Below are positions 1 to 7,469 of a stretch of 36,585 nucleotides of DNA, one piece after another. This DNA comes from an uncultured Clostridium sp. (lineage in GTDB: Bacteria; Bacillota; Clostridia; TANB77; CAG-465): assembly GCA_905204915.1 (NCBI GenBank), contig CAJLBR010000008.1, positions 1 to 36,585 of the forward strand, given 5' to 3'. The translations under genes were made by a program, and so were the position numbers. Within the stretch, counting starts at the first letter, position 1. Each line of letters begins with the position of its first letter. Under the pieces are notes generated by a model, which worked only from the letters and a program-made list of their open reading frames with translations, did no database searches and was not told the origin of the DNA.

Positions 1-2
1 TG

Positions 3-74
3 GTTATTATTGGAATTTATGAAATAATTTCAAGTTTAAAAAATATTATTAGTAAAAAAAATAATAGTAAGTGA
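3..74 (+). CDS. C-terminal end of a protein cut by the window edge
   Basis: Only the last 23 codons are visible, in the frame beginning at base 3 and ending in TGA at 72-74. The fragment starts with a hydrophobic stretch (VIIGIYEII) and ends in a Lys/Asn-rich tail, which suits the final membrane helix and cytoplasmic tail of a membrane protein. The stop lies 16 bases before the next ATG, with the next gene's GAAAGGAG site directly after it, so the two are probably co-transcribed. The family cannot be assigned from so little sequence. Confidence 0.5.
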   Translation, partial: VIIGIYEIISSLKNIISKKNNSK

Positions 75-90
75 AAGGAGTTGAGTTTTC

Positions 91-228
91 ATGAATTTTG
101 TAAAAGGAGCTGCTATAGGAATGATTGCTGGTACAATAGTAGGTGCTATGAACAGTAATAATTTTAAAGAAATGTTTAATAAAGGAAAAAAACAAATGAA
201 ACACTTTCAAAAAAAATATAGTTTTTAA
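91..228 (+). CDS. Small glycine-rich membrane protein, YtxH-like
   Basis: This is a 45-residue protein with an ATG start behind a good GAAAGGAG site. Residues 5-20 form one membrane-spanning or membrane-inserting segment with Gly/Ala at regular spacing (KGAAIGMIAGTIVGAM). A short basic amphipathic tail rich in Lys, Gln and Phe follows. The arrangement resembles the small YtxH-type proteins of Firmicutes, but no diagnostic motif is present, so that link is tentative. It is followed at once by a strong intrinsic terminator, so it is the last gene of a transcript that enters from outside the window. Confidence 0.6.
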   Translation: MNFVKGAAIGMIAGTIVGAMNSNNFKEMFNKGKKQMKHFQKKYSF

Positions 229-260
229 AAAAATAGTAGCTATTTAGCTACTATTTTTCT
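229..260 (+). terminator. Intrinsic terminator
   Basis: Perfect 14-bp inverted repeat, 229-242 against 245-258, ending in five T. It starts directly after the stop codon of the 45-residue protein. Confidence 0.85.
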
Positions 261-270
261 GTGAAAATTA

Positions 271-299
271 TTGCTTTTTTTTTTAATATAAGATATAAT
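271..299 (+). promoter_or_regulatory. Sigma-A-type promoter
   Basis: TTGCTT at 271-276, a 17-base spacer and TATAAT at 294-299. It lies 29 bases upstream of the GTG start at 329 and just after the preceding terminator. Confidence 0.6.
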
Positions 300-328
300 G
301 AAAAAATAGTTGTAAGGGGGAAATATCA

Positions 329-1084
329 GTGGATAAGAAAACTACCAATATGATAATTTATGCTATGATAGGAGTTGTAGTAATTTTAATAATCTTTCTT
401 GTAGTTATAATGACTACTAGTGGTTCTACTACGTCTGGACAAACTTCTCAGCAGTTAAAAACTTTGGATCTTGAAGATAATGAAAAGGTTGAAATAAACG
501 ATCAATTACTTAGTAATTATGTTGTCCAATTTTTAATTGCACAAAGATTCGGAATAGATACTAGTGTAAAAGATGAAAAGAGCACAAATATAGAAATATA
601 TGCTGTTCCAAGAATAACAAGTTGTGATAGTTCAGAAATTAATGATGAATTAATGGCAAATTTATGTGCTGCTGCAATAATTGCTGATGGTGAAAAGAAA
701 CTATTTACACAAATAGAAAATGAACCAAATAAATATATTTTTAGCGTAGATGCAATTCAAGAAAAGTCTACTAAGTTATTTGGAAAAGAAATAGAACTTG
801 CAAAGCTTTCTAATCCAGTAAAAAATGGAAAAATAGAAATAGATGTAGTTAAAGAAATTAACTATATACCATATAAAATAAAGAGTATAGTTTTAGATCA
901 AACTAAAAATGAATATACTTTAACTTTTGATTATGTTAAATATACTGCAGAGAACTATTCTGCTAATAAATTAGCTTATGATGAATCTGACATAATTGCA
1001 ACTTATACTTTAAAAGTAAAAAAAGTTGTAGATAAAAGTGATAAAGAAAAATTTGAATATAAATTCCAAGGATTAGGATGTTAA
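329..1084 (+). CDS. Membrane-anchored exported protein of unknown function
   Basis: The protein is 251 residues and starts with GTG behind an AAGGGGG site. Residues 8-29 form one strongly hydrophobic helix (IIYAMIGVVVILIIFLVVIM). The rest is hydrophilic, so the expected topology is a short cytoplasmic N-terminus and a large extracellular domain. A Ser/Thr-rich linker (about 30-42) follows the helix. Three cysteines are present in the domain, one at the extreme C-terminus (GLGC). No enzymatic motif or known domain is recognisable. It is transcribed alone, between its own promoter and a terminator, ahead of the 1234-4452 operon. Confidence 0.75.
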   Translation: MDKKTTNMIIYAMIGVVVILIIFLVVIMTTSGSTTSGQTSQQLKTLDLEDNEKVEINDQLLSNYVVQFLIAQRFGIDTSVKDEKSTNIEIYAVPRITSCDSSEINDELMANLCAAAIIADGEKKLFTQIENEPNKYIFSVDAIQEKSTKLFGKEIELAKLSNPVKNGKIEIDVVKEINYIPYKIKSIVLDQTKNEYTLTFDYVKYTAENYSANKLAYDESDIIATYTLKVKKVVDKSDKEKFEYKFQGLGC

Positions 1085-1118
1085 ATGGTACTTTTATAGT
1101 ACCATTTTTATTTTTTAT
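1083..1118 (+). terminator. Intrinsic terminator
   Basis: AATGGTAC at 1084-1091 pairs with GTACCATT at 1099-1106, followed by a T-rich run. It overlaps the stop codon of the preceding gene. Confidence 0.85.
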
Positions 1119-1169
1119 TAAAATAATTTTAAAATAATGAGTTTGGTTAGAAAAAAATAATAAAATTAC

Positions 1170-1198
1170 TTGATATTTATATTATTTTATAGTAAAAT
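1170..1198 (+). promoter_or_regulatory. Promoter of the 1234-4452 operon
   Basis: TTGATA at 1170-1175, a 17-base spacer and TAAAAT at 1193-1198. It is the best match between the upstream terminator and the ATG at 1234, in very AT-rich DNA. Confidence 0.5.
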
Positions 1199-1233
1199 TA
1201 TATAATAAAATTGTTTTATAGTGAGGGATAATT

Positions 1234-1554
1234 ATGGTATATAAAAAAGTTAGCTTCATTGCTATTTTAATAGCTATTATTGCAGCTGTAGTTTGTAACT
1301 TTACATTCGCTACAAATGAAGTATTAGCAAATGATAAAATATTAGATTCTACTATGAATATTTTAATATTTATTCAAAAATATTCTTGGCCTGTAGTGAC
1401 ATTAGTATTTATTTATGCTCTTTACCAATTTTATGTTGCAGGTTCAGAAATACTAGAACATAAAATTTTAGGCCAAAGGTTAATAGTAGGATTGTCTATA
1501 TTCATGTGCTTAATACAATGTTTACCATTGATATATGCATTTTTTGTAGTTTAA
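1234..1554 (+). CDS. Small VirB2/TrbC-like membrane protein
   Basis: This 106-residue protein has a signal-peptide-like N-terminus (basic VYKK, a hydrophobic core to about residue 21, then FTFATNEVLA). Two membrane helices follow, at about 43-65 and 80-104, separated by a short loop (EILEHKILGQR). A cleavable signal plus two helices within about 100 residues is the layout of VirB2/TrbC-type pilins. The WPV motif before the first helix also occurs in such proteins. No sequence signature proves the assignment; a holin-like or small channel protein is the alternative. It is the first gene of an operon, 31 bases upstream of the CpaE-like gene. Confidence 0.6.
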   Translation: MVYKKVSFIAILIAIIAAVVCNFTFATNEVLANDKILDSTMNILIFIQKYSWPVVTLVFIYALYQFYVAGSEILEHKILGQRLIVGLSIFMCLIQCLPLIYAFFVV

Positions 1555-1585
1555 AAAAACGTATGATAAAAAGGGGAAAGGTTTT

Positions 1586-3343
1586 ATGAAAGTTCTTTTC
1601 GGAATTAACAATGATGATACTGTAAAAGGAATAGTTGAGTTTTATCAAAATAAGTATAAAGAGAAAGTTGAATATAAGAATGTTTATTATTTTAAACAGT
1701 TTATCCAAGAATTAGAAACTGGTGATTATGATAGAGCAGTTCTTTTAGAGGAATTGGAAAAATTCCCTACTAAAAATTATGCTCAAATAGATGAGTATTT
1801 GTTCAAAAATGTTGATGCAATGACAGATATATATGATTCTAAAAATATTGTTTATGTAGCATCTGATAGAAGAAAATTAGGTGATGACTTTCTAGCAAAA
1901 TTATTTAATTTAGGAATATATACTGTTTTAACTGGTCAAGAAAGAACAAAGGGAAAGGTTTGTCTAGCTATAAATAAACCTTTTATAAAGAAAGATGTAA
2001 AAAAATATTATGATTCTGCAAAATCAAAGAATGTATATGAAGATTCTGGAGTATCTGAAATAGAAATTCAAAGAATAGTATCATATTATAGAAATCAAAA
2101 TGGTGTTGCTGATAAATATAATGAAATATTTGATAGAGTAGCAACTCAGTATACTGATGAACAGTTAAGAATAATAATTAATTTTTTACCAGACGATGTA
2201 AAACAATATCTTTCTTTTAACAATGAAAAATATAAATTTATATTATCACTTCCAGATAAAAATACTCCTGTTCAATCAGTTCAACCTCAGCAAGTTATTA
2301 ATCAAAATAATGATGCTAAGGCTGTTGAGATAAAAAAAGAGCCAGAGATAATTGAAAAAATAGTTGTTAAGCAAGCACCTGCTGCTGCACCTCAAGTTAT
2401 AACTGAAGTTCTTGAAAAAGAAGTTGTTAGAAATGTGTATGAGGTACCAAAAGATTATAGAAAAATAGTTTGCTTTGTAGGAGCTCCTAAAGTTGGAACT
2501 ACATTTTGTATAAACGCTATAGGAACTTATCTTGCAAGAAATAAAGTAAAAACTGCAATAGTAGATGTTACTAAAAATAGAGATACTTATACAATTTATA
2601 CTTATGATAATGAGGGAAAACGTTCTATTGCGGCAGAAAGTATGAAATATGCTTCTAACGGAATGAATGAACCTCTTATTTATGAAAAATTAAGTATATA
2701 TACAGGAATGCCAGGTGATGATAGAAAAGCTTATAATGCAAGTCGTGCTGTAGATACTATACTACAAAATAATAATGTAGTGCTAATAGATGCAGACTTT
2801 ACAACACCACCGGATTACTTTAGACTTTGTCAAGAAGTTTATGTGGTACAAGACATGGATATTTTAAATATTCCTCAACTTACAGTTTTCTTAAGAGAAC
2901 TAAAAGAACGTGGAGTTCCAATGTCAAAAATAAAAGTAATCATAAATAAACATGTTAAATGTGCATTAACTGCCAAGGATATACTTGATGGTATTGCAAC
3001 TTATACAAGTTATGATTTAAAAATGTATGATGAATTATTTAATTCTTCAACAGTCCAATATTATATATTACCTTTTGATATTGGAAATTACACGAAGTAT
3101 GTAGAAATGGTATATAAATATTCTAATAAATTTGCTACATTTACTGATGATTTTAGAAATAACTTAAATAGTATTATAAATTCAATTTATCCTATAGGCG
3201 CTTCTACTAATACGACAACTACTACAACGAGAACAACTCAGACAAGAAATAACAAATCAAGAGGAGGATTATTTAGAAAACCTCAAGCACCAACATATAA
3301 TTCATCTAATGATGCTGGTGGATTTGAAAAAGAAATAAAATAG
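1586..3343 (+). CDS. CpaE/TadZ-like protein with atypical P-loop
   Basis: The protein is 585 residues with a GGGGAAAGG site before the ATG. Residues 1-140 look like a receiver-like alpha/beta domain. A central region follows, with a Pro/Gln/Ala-rich linker at about 223-280. Residues 292-520 form a MinD/ParA-type P-loop fold. The Walker A region reads GAPKVGTTF at 299-307, so Thr305 stands where the canonical GKT lysine would be, as in the atypical ATPases CpaE/TadZ. A Walker B-like LIDADF follows at about 393. The C-terminus is Thr/Asn-rich and basic. In known systems CpaE/TadZ proteins position Tad pilus machinery. Here the neighbours are a pilin-like membrane protein and a degenerate GGDEF protein, so a role in localising an envelope structure is an inference. 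Confidence 0.65.
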   Translation: MKVLFGINNDDTVKGIVEFYQNKYKEKVEYKNVYYFKQFIQELETGDYDRAVLLEELEKFPTKNYAQIDEYLFKNVDAMTDIYDSKNIVYVASDRRKLGDDFLAKLFNLGIYTVLTGQERTKGKVCLAINKPFIKKDVKKYYDSAKSKNVYEDSGVSEIEIQRIVSYYRNQNGVADKYNEIFDRVATQYTDEQLRIIINFLPDDVKQYLSFNNEKYKFILSLPDKNTPVQSVQPQQVINQNNDAKAVEIKKEPEIIEKIVVKQAPAAAPQVITEVLEKEVVRNVYEVPKDYRKIVCFVGAPKVGTTFCINAIGTYLARNKVKTAIVDVTKNRDTYTIYTYDNEGKRSIAAESMKYASNGMNEPLIYEKLSIYTGMPGDDRKAYNASRAVDTILQNNNVVLIDADFTTPPDYFRLCQEVYVVQDMDILNIPQLTVFLRELKERGVPMSKIKVIINKHVKCALTAKDILDGIATYTSYDLKMYDELFNSSTVQYYILPFDIGNYTKYVEMVYKYSNKFATFTDDFRNNLNSIINSIYPIGASTNTTTTTTRTTQTRNNKSRGGLFRKPQAPTYNSSNDAGGFEKEIK

Positions 3344-3390
3344 AATAAAACAAAAGAAAAAAAGAAAAAAAGAAAGGAAATAGAGTTATT

Positions 3391-4452
3391 ATGATATTTG
3401 TTGTAATATTATTAATTATAACTTTAATTGTAGTAGGAATATTATATTTCATGGTTGAAAAACAATTAGCATATTATAAATTAATATCTAAAGGAATTAA
3501 TGTAAATACTGTTACACAAAATATGTTTAACATTATGGGAGATAATATTTCTGCTGAAAACAAAATTAATGAACTTAATAAAGCAATAATACAAACTTAT
3601 AATCCAAAGTATTCTACTATAGCGCTTTTTGATGGAAATGTTTACGAAGCTCGTGCTACAAACGTTGAATCAACTTATTTAGATATTGTATCTAATCTTG
3701 CTGAGGAAAATGATTTTAAAGCAAATGCTATGAAGAATGTATGTAAATATATTACTACATCTCCTGAAAAAACATTATCTTACAGAAGTGCTGTAGAAAG
3801 AAAAATAAAATCAGCTATGTTTTCACCAATATATTATAATAAAGTGTATCTTGGATTTTGGATAATGGAAGATACTAGAGAAAATGCTTTTGATGATATT
3901 TCTAAAAGTGAACTTACTAAAATAAAAGCAAATATGGGAGTATTCATTGAAAACACTAAGTATCAAAGTGCAATAGAAAAAGCTGAAAACATTGATAAAC
4001 AAACAGGATTTTTTAATAATATGTATTTATATTCTAATATTAGACATATATTAAATGAAACTGAAAATAATGTTATTACTCTTCTATGTATTAAAAATTT
4101 ACCTGAAATCAATACAAGATATAATAGAGAAATTGGAAATAAAATGTTAATAAAAGTAGCTGAAATTTTAAAATCTATAGTACCAGAGGATTCAGTACTA
4201 GTTAGAAACAGTGGCTTAAGATTGATGATAATTTCAAAAAATACAAACGTAGATACTATGAATCAAGTTATTGAAAGAGTTTTATCTAGGGTTACAACTG
4301 AAGTTGAATATTATAATAATGAAGAAATTAAACCTGAAGTTCAAATTTTGATGCATAATATTGTAAGACAAAATAACATTGAAAAAGAAATTGATAAAAT
4401 GATAAATTATATGGATAATATGAATGAAAAGAATACAATTAAAATTATCTAA
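3391..4452 (+). CDS. Membrane GAF plus degenerate GGDEF protein
   Basis: The protein has 353 residues. Helix 1-21 anchors it in the membrane. Residues about 50-190 look like a GAF-type sensor. Residues about 200-345 follow the diguanylate cyclase fold: DKQTGFFNNMYL at 202-213 corresponds to the usual DxLTGLxNRRYL. The active-site loop that should read GGDEF is SGLRL at 274-278, preceded by VRN. The metal-binding and catalytic acidic residues are therefore gone, so diguanylate cyclase activity is not expected. A binding or scaffold role is likelier. It follows the CpaE-like gene by 47 bases, including a purine-rich stretch with AAAGGAAAT, and is probably in the same operon. Confidence 0.7.
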   Translation: MIFVVILLIITLIVVGILYFMVEKQLAYYKLISKGINVNTVTQNMFNIMGDNISAENKINELNKAIIQTYNPKYSTIALFDGNVYEARATNVESTYLDIVSNLAEENDFKANAMKNVCKYITTSPEKTLSYRSAVERKIKSAMFSPIYYNKVYLGFWIMEDTRENAFDDISKSELTKIKANMGVFIENTKYQSAIEKAENIDKQTGFFNNMYLYSNIRHILNETENNVITLLCIKNLPEINTRYNREIGNKMLIKVAEILKSIVPEDSVLVRNSGLRLMIISKNTNVDTMNQVIERVLSRVTTEVEYYNNEEIKPEVQILMHNIVRQNNIEKEIDKMINYMDNMNEKNTIKII

Positions 4453-4481
4453 TATAATAATAAAGAAAAGGAGTGATTTGT

Positions 4482-4727
4482 ATGGATCAAAATACAACAG
4501 TATTTATTCCACAAAAGGATGAATCAAAAAGAGTAAAGGAAATTATGGACCAAGTAGTTTTGGCACTAAAAGATAAGGGATATGAACCTGTAAGCCAAAT
4601 TATAGGCTATATATTATCTGGTGATCCTACATACATAACATCTCATCAAAATGCAAGAGCTTTAATTTGTAAAATTGAAAGAGATGATTTACTACAAGAA
4701 ATGATAAAAAAATATTTGGATTTATAA
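4482..4727 (+). CDS. ireB: IreB family regulatory phosphoprotein
   Basis: This 81-residue protein matches the DUF965/IreB family of Firmicutes, with the typical VALKDKGYEPVSQIIGYILS core and the GDPTYITSHQNAR segment. In Enterococcus, IreB is a substrate of the Ser/Thr kinase IreK and acts in cephalosporin tolerance; that role is known for the family, not shown here. N-terminal threonines (NTTVF) fit the phosphorylated region. I chose ATG 4482, seven bases after AAAGGAGTG, over the GTG at 4473 that lies inside that site. The gene sits four bases ahead of ruvX, the standard Firmicute order, although the usual upstream alaS is absent. Confidence 0.92.
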   Translation: MDQNTTVFIPQKDESKRVKEIMDQVVLALKDKGYEPVSQIIGYILSGDPTYITSHQNARALICKIERDDLLQEMIKKYLDL

Positions 4728-4730
4728 GAT

Positions 4731-5147
4731 ATGGATAGAATTTTAGCAATAGATTATGGCGATGTGAGAGTAGGACTTGCAGTGTCTGATCCATTAAAAA
4801 TTACTGCTCAGGGAATTGATACATTAGTCATTGATGGTAGTTTAAAAAAATTCATAAATGGGATTAAAGAAATTATATCAAAATATAGTGTAAAAACTAT
4901 TGTAATTGGGTATCCTAAAAATATGAATGGAACACCATCTGAAAAGACTAAAAAGGTGGATAGCTTAATTCCAGAATTAGAAAAACTAGGTGTTACAAAC
5001 ATTATAAAATGGGATGAGCGTCTTACAACAGTATCTGCATATAAGACAATGAAAGAACTTAATATATCCCAAAAGCAGAAAAATAAATACGCAGATAAAT
5101 TAGCTGCAACATATATATTAGAAGGCTATTTAAGAAGTTTAAGCTAA
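4731..5147 (+). CDS. ruvX: RuvX/YqgF Holliday-junction-resolvase-like nuclease
   Basis: The 138-residue product is the normal length for YqgF/RuvX, an RNase H-like fold protein implicated in Holliday junction resolution and 16S rRNA 5'-end processing. Family motifs are all present: LAIDYGDVRVGLAVSD near the N-terminus with the catalytic Asp7, the GYPKNMNG strand-loop, the WDERLTT motif containing the catalytic Glu, and the C-terminal DKLAATYILEGYL. It starts four bases after ireB, and its ribosome-binding site must lie within the end of ireB, which suggests translational coupling. Confidence 0.95.
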   Translation: MDRILAIDYGDVRVGLAVSDPLKITAQGIDTLVIDGSLKKFINGIKEIISKYSVKTIVIGYPKNMNGTPSEKTKKVDSLIPELEKLGVTNIIKWDERLTTVSAYKTMKELNISQKQKNKYADKLAATYILEGYLRSLS

Positions 5148-5214
5148 TGTATAATTAAAAAATTGGTATGTTATAGTAAAAAATATATAGGCTAAGGCCA
5201 AAAAGGAGGAAATA

Positions 5215-5580
5215 ATGAAAGAAGAAAATCAAGAAGAAATGTTTGGATGTGGAGGTTCTTGTTCTGCATGTGCAGGATGTGGACATGACCATGAAATGGA
5301 ATTACCAGAAGATTTTGAACCAGTAATAACTTTAACAGATGATAAAGGAAATGATGTTAGATTTGAAATATTAGATGTCGTAGTTCTAGAAGATGGTAAA
5401 GAATACTTAATATTAACTGAAGCTGATAAAGAAGAAGTTAATGAAGATGTTGAAGTTACTATTCTTGAAATAAAACAAGAAGATGGTGAAGAAGTTTACG
5501 ATACTGTTACTGATGATGCAGTAGCAGAAAAAGTATTCAACAAATTTGTAGAACAACAAGATGAAGGTAATGAAGAATAA
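5215..5580 (+). CDS. DUF1292 protein with an N-terminal Cys/His cluster
   Basis: The 121-residue acidic protein contains the DUF1292 (YrzB-like) core at about 36-90 (ITLTDDKGNDVRFEILDVV and the following EYLIL strand). It completes the ireB-ruvX-DUF1292 cluster typical of Firmicutes. The N-terminus carries Cys12, Cys16, Cys19, Cys22, His24 and His26 within 15 residues, which could bind a metal ion; the family core does not need this. An AAAAAGGAGG site precedes the ATG. A 67-base gap separates it from ruvX, so it may be read from its own promoter as well. The function of the family is unknown. Confidence 0.88.
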   Translation: MKEENQEEMFGCGGSCSACAGCGHDHEMELPEDFEPVITLTDDKGNDVRFEILDVVVLEDGKEYLILTEADKEEVNEDVEVTILEIKQEDGEEVYDTVTDDAVAEKVFNKFVEQQDEGNEE

Positions 5581-5582
5581 TT

Positions 5583-5608
5583 AAAGGTGGCTTTTAGCCA
5601 CTTTTTTT
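5583..5608 (+). terminator. Terminator of the ireB-ruvX-DUF1292 unit
   Basis: AAGGTGGCT at 5584-5592 pairs with AGCCACTTT at 5596-5604 (one G-U pair), continuing into T residues. Confidence 0.85.
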
Positions 5609-5660
5609 ATTTTATATTTTTATAATTTCTAAGATGAAAAAACTTCGATATTGACATTAG

Positions 5661-5669
5661 TGTTATAAT
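5661..5669 (+). promoter_or_regulatory. Extended -10 promoter element
   Basis: TGTTATAAT (TG-n-TATAAT) ends 50 bases before the ATG at 5720. The TTGACA at 5651-5656 is only seven bases upstream and cannot be its -35. Confidence 0.5.
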
Positions 5670-5719
5670 ATATTTGTATAAAATTTTAACCTTGATAAAA
5701 TTAGAAAGGAAGAATCCAA

Positions 5720-6064
5720 ATGAAAAAATTAGACGCTGTAGCAATTCCACTCATTTCTATCTCTGATGAACTTTGCTTTAAGCTGCCACAGGGAGCAAAA
5801 GTAGTGTTCGTGAAGTTTTTCCACAATTCATATGATGATAATAATATAATTTATATCTATTTTGAATATGAGGAACAGATGAATCCGAAAGCCAAAAAAG
5901 AAGAAAAGGAGCGGCGTTTTAAGATAATTGACACATCAGAAGTCACAAAGGGGATCGATATCAGTGGATACGGCTTTGTATGTTCTTTCAGCAGGAAAGT
6001 TACTGCAGCAGATCTGCCAAATAACGAAAAGCACTATTTGGTGTATGAGAAAAAGAATATTTAA
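5720..6064 (+). CDS. Small orphan protein, atypical codon use
   Basis: The 114-residue soluble protein has no signal or membrane segment. It follows an AGAAAGGAAG site. Alternating hydrophobic strands (LCFKLPQGAKVVFVKFF, IIYIYFEYE) suggest a small beta-rich fold. The shape recalls phage-type small proteins with a LPxGAKI strand such as DUF7352, but that is a weak impression. Its codons (GCGGCG, CTGCCA, GATCTG) are less AT-rich than those of adjacent genes, suggesting recent acquisition. It is flanked by terminators on both sides and is transcribed alone. I cannot assign a function. Confidence 0.65.
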   Translation: MKKLDAVAIPLISISDELCFKLPQGAKVVFVKFFHNSYDDNNIIYIYFEYEEQMNPKAKKEEKERRFKIIDTSEVTKGIDISGYGFVCSFSRKVTAADLPNNEKHYLVYEKKNI

Positions 6065-6074
6065 TATGAGTAAT

Positions 6075-6103
6075 AAAAGTAGGGAGAATATCCCTACTTT
6101 TTC
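6075..6103 (+). terminator. Intrinsic terminator
   Basis: AAAAGTAGGGA at 6075-6085 pairs perfectly with TCCCTACTTTT at 6091-6101 around a five-base loop, ending in T. Confidence 0.88.
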
Positions 6104-6157
6104 TTTGCATTTTCTTTGATAAACTGGTGAAAGTTTAGTGTAATTTAAAGGCTCTAG

Positions 6158-6186
6158 TTCACAATTAAAAGAAACTGTGGTATAAT
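6158..6186 (+). promoter_or_regulatory. Strong sigma-A-type promoter
   Basis: TTCACA at 6158-6163, a 17-base spacer and TATAAT at 6181-6186, with TGG just before the -10 (extended -10). It lies 17 bases before the ATG at 6204. Confidence 0.7.
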
Positions 6187-6203
6187 AAATCCTGGTGATA
6201 ATT

Positions 6204-7469
6204 ATGGAAAATGTATATCAAATGTTTGGAATAACTCCTAACATAGAAAAGCTTAGCAGTGAAGCTGAAGAAAAATGTAAGGATGTATTCAAAACAATAG
6301 ATGAAACAGCTTTATATAACCAGGGAAAAGTATTAAAAGCTTTTCAAGAGGAAAAAATAAGTTTGATGCATTTTGGAAAATCAACAGGTTATGGTTATGA
6401 TGATGCTGGTAGAGGAGCAATTGAGAGAATATATGCAAAAGTATTTGATACAGAATCAGCACTTGTAAGAATTCAATTTGTTAATGGTACACATACAATT
6501 GCAACTGCTCTTCAAGCATGTTTAATGCCAGGAGATAAGATGTTAGCAATAACAGGAAAGCCATATGACACTTTATGTGAGGTTATAGGAATAAAGGAAA
6601 ATAAATTATCTTTAAAAAATTATGGCGTTTCTTATGATCAAATTGATTTAAAAGATGATGGAAATATAGATATAGAAAAAGTTAAAGAGTATATTGGAAA
6701 AAATAAGGTAAAACTTGTGCATATACAAAGATCTAAGGGATATGCGCTTAGAAAATCTTTATATGTTGACGATATAAAAGAAGCAATAGATGCTATAAAA
6801 TCAATAGACAATAATATCATAGTTTTAGTAGATAACTGCTATGGTGAATTTGTAGAAAAAAATGAACCAACCTCTGTTGGTGCAGATCTTATATGTGGTA
6901 GCCTTATAAAAAATCCTGGTGGGTCTTTATGTGAAATAGGTGGATATATAGCAGGAAAAGCTTCACTTATAGAACTATGTTCCGAAAAGTTAACTTGCCC
7001 TGGAATAGGTGGAGAATGTGGTGCTACTTTAGGACAGAACAAGAATATTTTACAAGGTTTGTTCATGGCGCCATCTATTGTAAAGAATGCTTTAAAAACA
7101 GCAGTTTTTGCTTCAGCTATTATGGAAGAACTTAATTTTGAAGTATATCCTAAATATGATGAAAAAAGATCAGATATCATACAAGCTATAAAACTTGGAA
7201 ATGAAGATGATTTAATAAAATTTATTCAAGGAATTCAAAAGTCTAGCCCAGTTGATAGCCATGTAGTACCATATCCTTGGGATATGCCTGGATATGATGA
7301 TAAAGTAATAATGGCAGCTGGAACATTTGTTGAAGGTGCTTCAATTGAACTTTCAGCAGATAGTCCAATAAGAGCTCCATATGTTGCATACATGCAAGGT
7401 GGTATTACATATGAATCTGGAAAAATTGCAATTTTAAAAGCAATAAGTGATATGTTAGAGGTAAAATAA
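6204..7469 (+). CDS. PLP-dependent methionine gamma-lyase/aluminium-resistance family protein
   Basis: The 421-residue product belongs to the cytosolic fold-type I PLP family PF06838 (annotated as methionine gamma-lyase family or YnbB-like aluminium resistance protein). Recognisable segments are STGYGYDDAGRGAIERIYA near residue 60, VRIQFVNGTHTIA near 90, and the PLP lysine in GSLIKNPGG at about residue 236. The substrate is not settled for this family; cleavage of sulfur amino acids is presumed. I chose ATG 6204, which has GGTGAT at normal spacing, rather than GTG 6195. It is followed with no gap by a flavoprotein gene, so the two are co-transcribed. Confidence 0.87.
   Translation: MENVYQMFGITPNIEKLSSEAEEKCKDVFKTIDETALYNQGKVLKAFQEEKISLMHFGKSTGYGYDDAGRGAIERIYAKVFDTESALVRIQFVNGTHTIATALQACLMPGDKMLAITGKPYDTLCEVIGIKENKLSLKNYGVSYDQIDLKDDGNIDIEKVKEYIGKNKVKLVHIQRSKGYALRKSLYVDDIKEAIDAIKSIDNNIIVLVDNCYGEFVEKNEPTSVGADLICGSLIKNPGGSLCEIGGYIAGKASLIELCSEKLTCPGIGGECGATLGQNKNILQGLFMAPSIVKNALKTAVFASAIMEELNFEVYPKYDEKRSDIIQAIKLGNEDDLIKFIQGIQKSSPVDSHVVPYPWDMPGYDDKVIMAAGTFVEGASIELSADSPIRAPYVAYMQGGITYESGKIAILKAISDMLEVK

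Noticed and set aside
5651..5656. TTGACA as the -35 of the promoter at 5661
   Set aside because: Only seven bases separate it from TATAAT, far from the 16-18 needed; the same holds for TTGACA at 26742.
6120..6203. SAM or other riboswitch before the methionine gamma-lyase-like gene
   Set aside because: The leader between promoter and start is only about 10 bases, too short for any riboswitch.
6839..7180. Minus-strand open frame inside the PLP lyase gene
   Set aside because: It lies wholly in a well-supported coding sequence, has no ribosome-binding site and no recognisable domain; similar antisense frames elsewhere were dismissed likewise.
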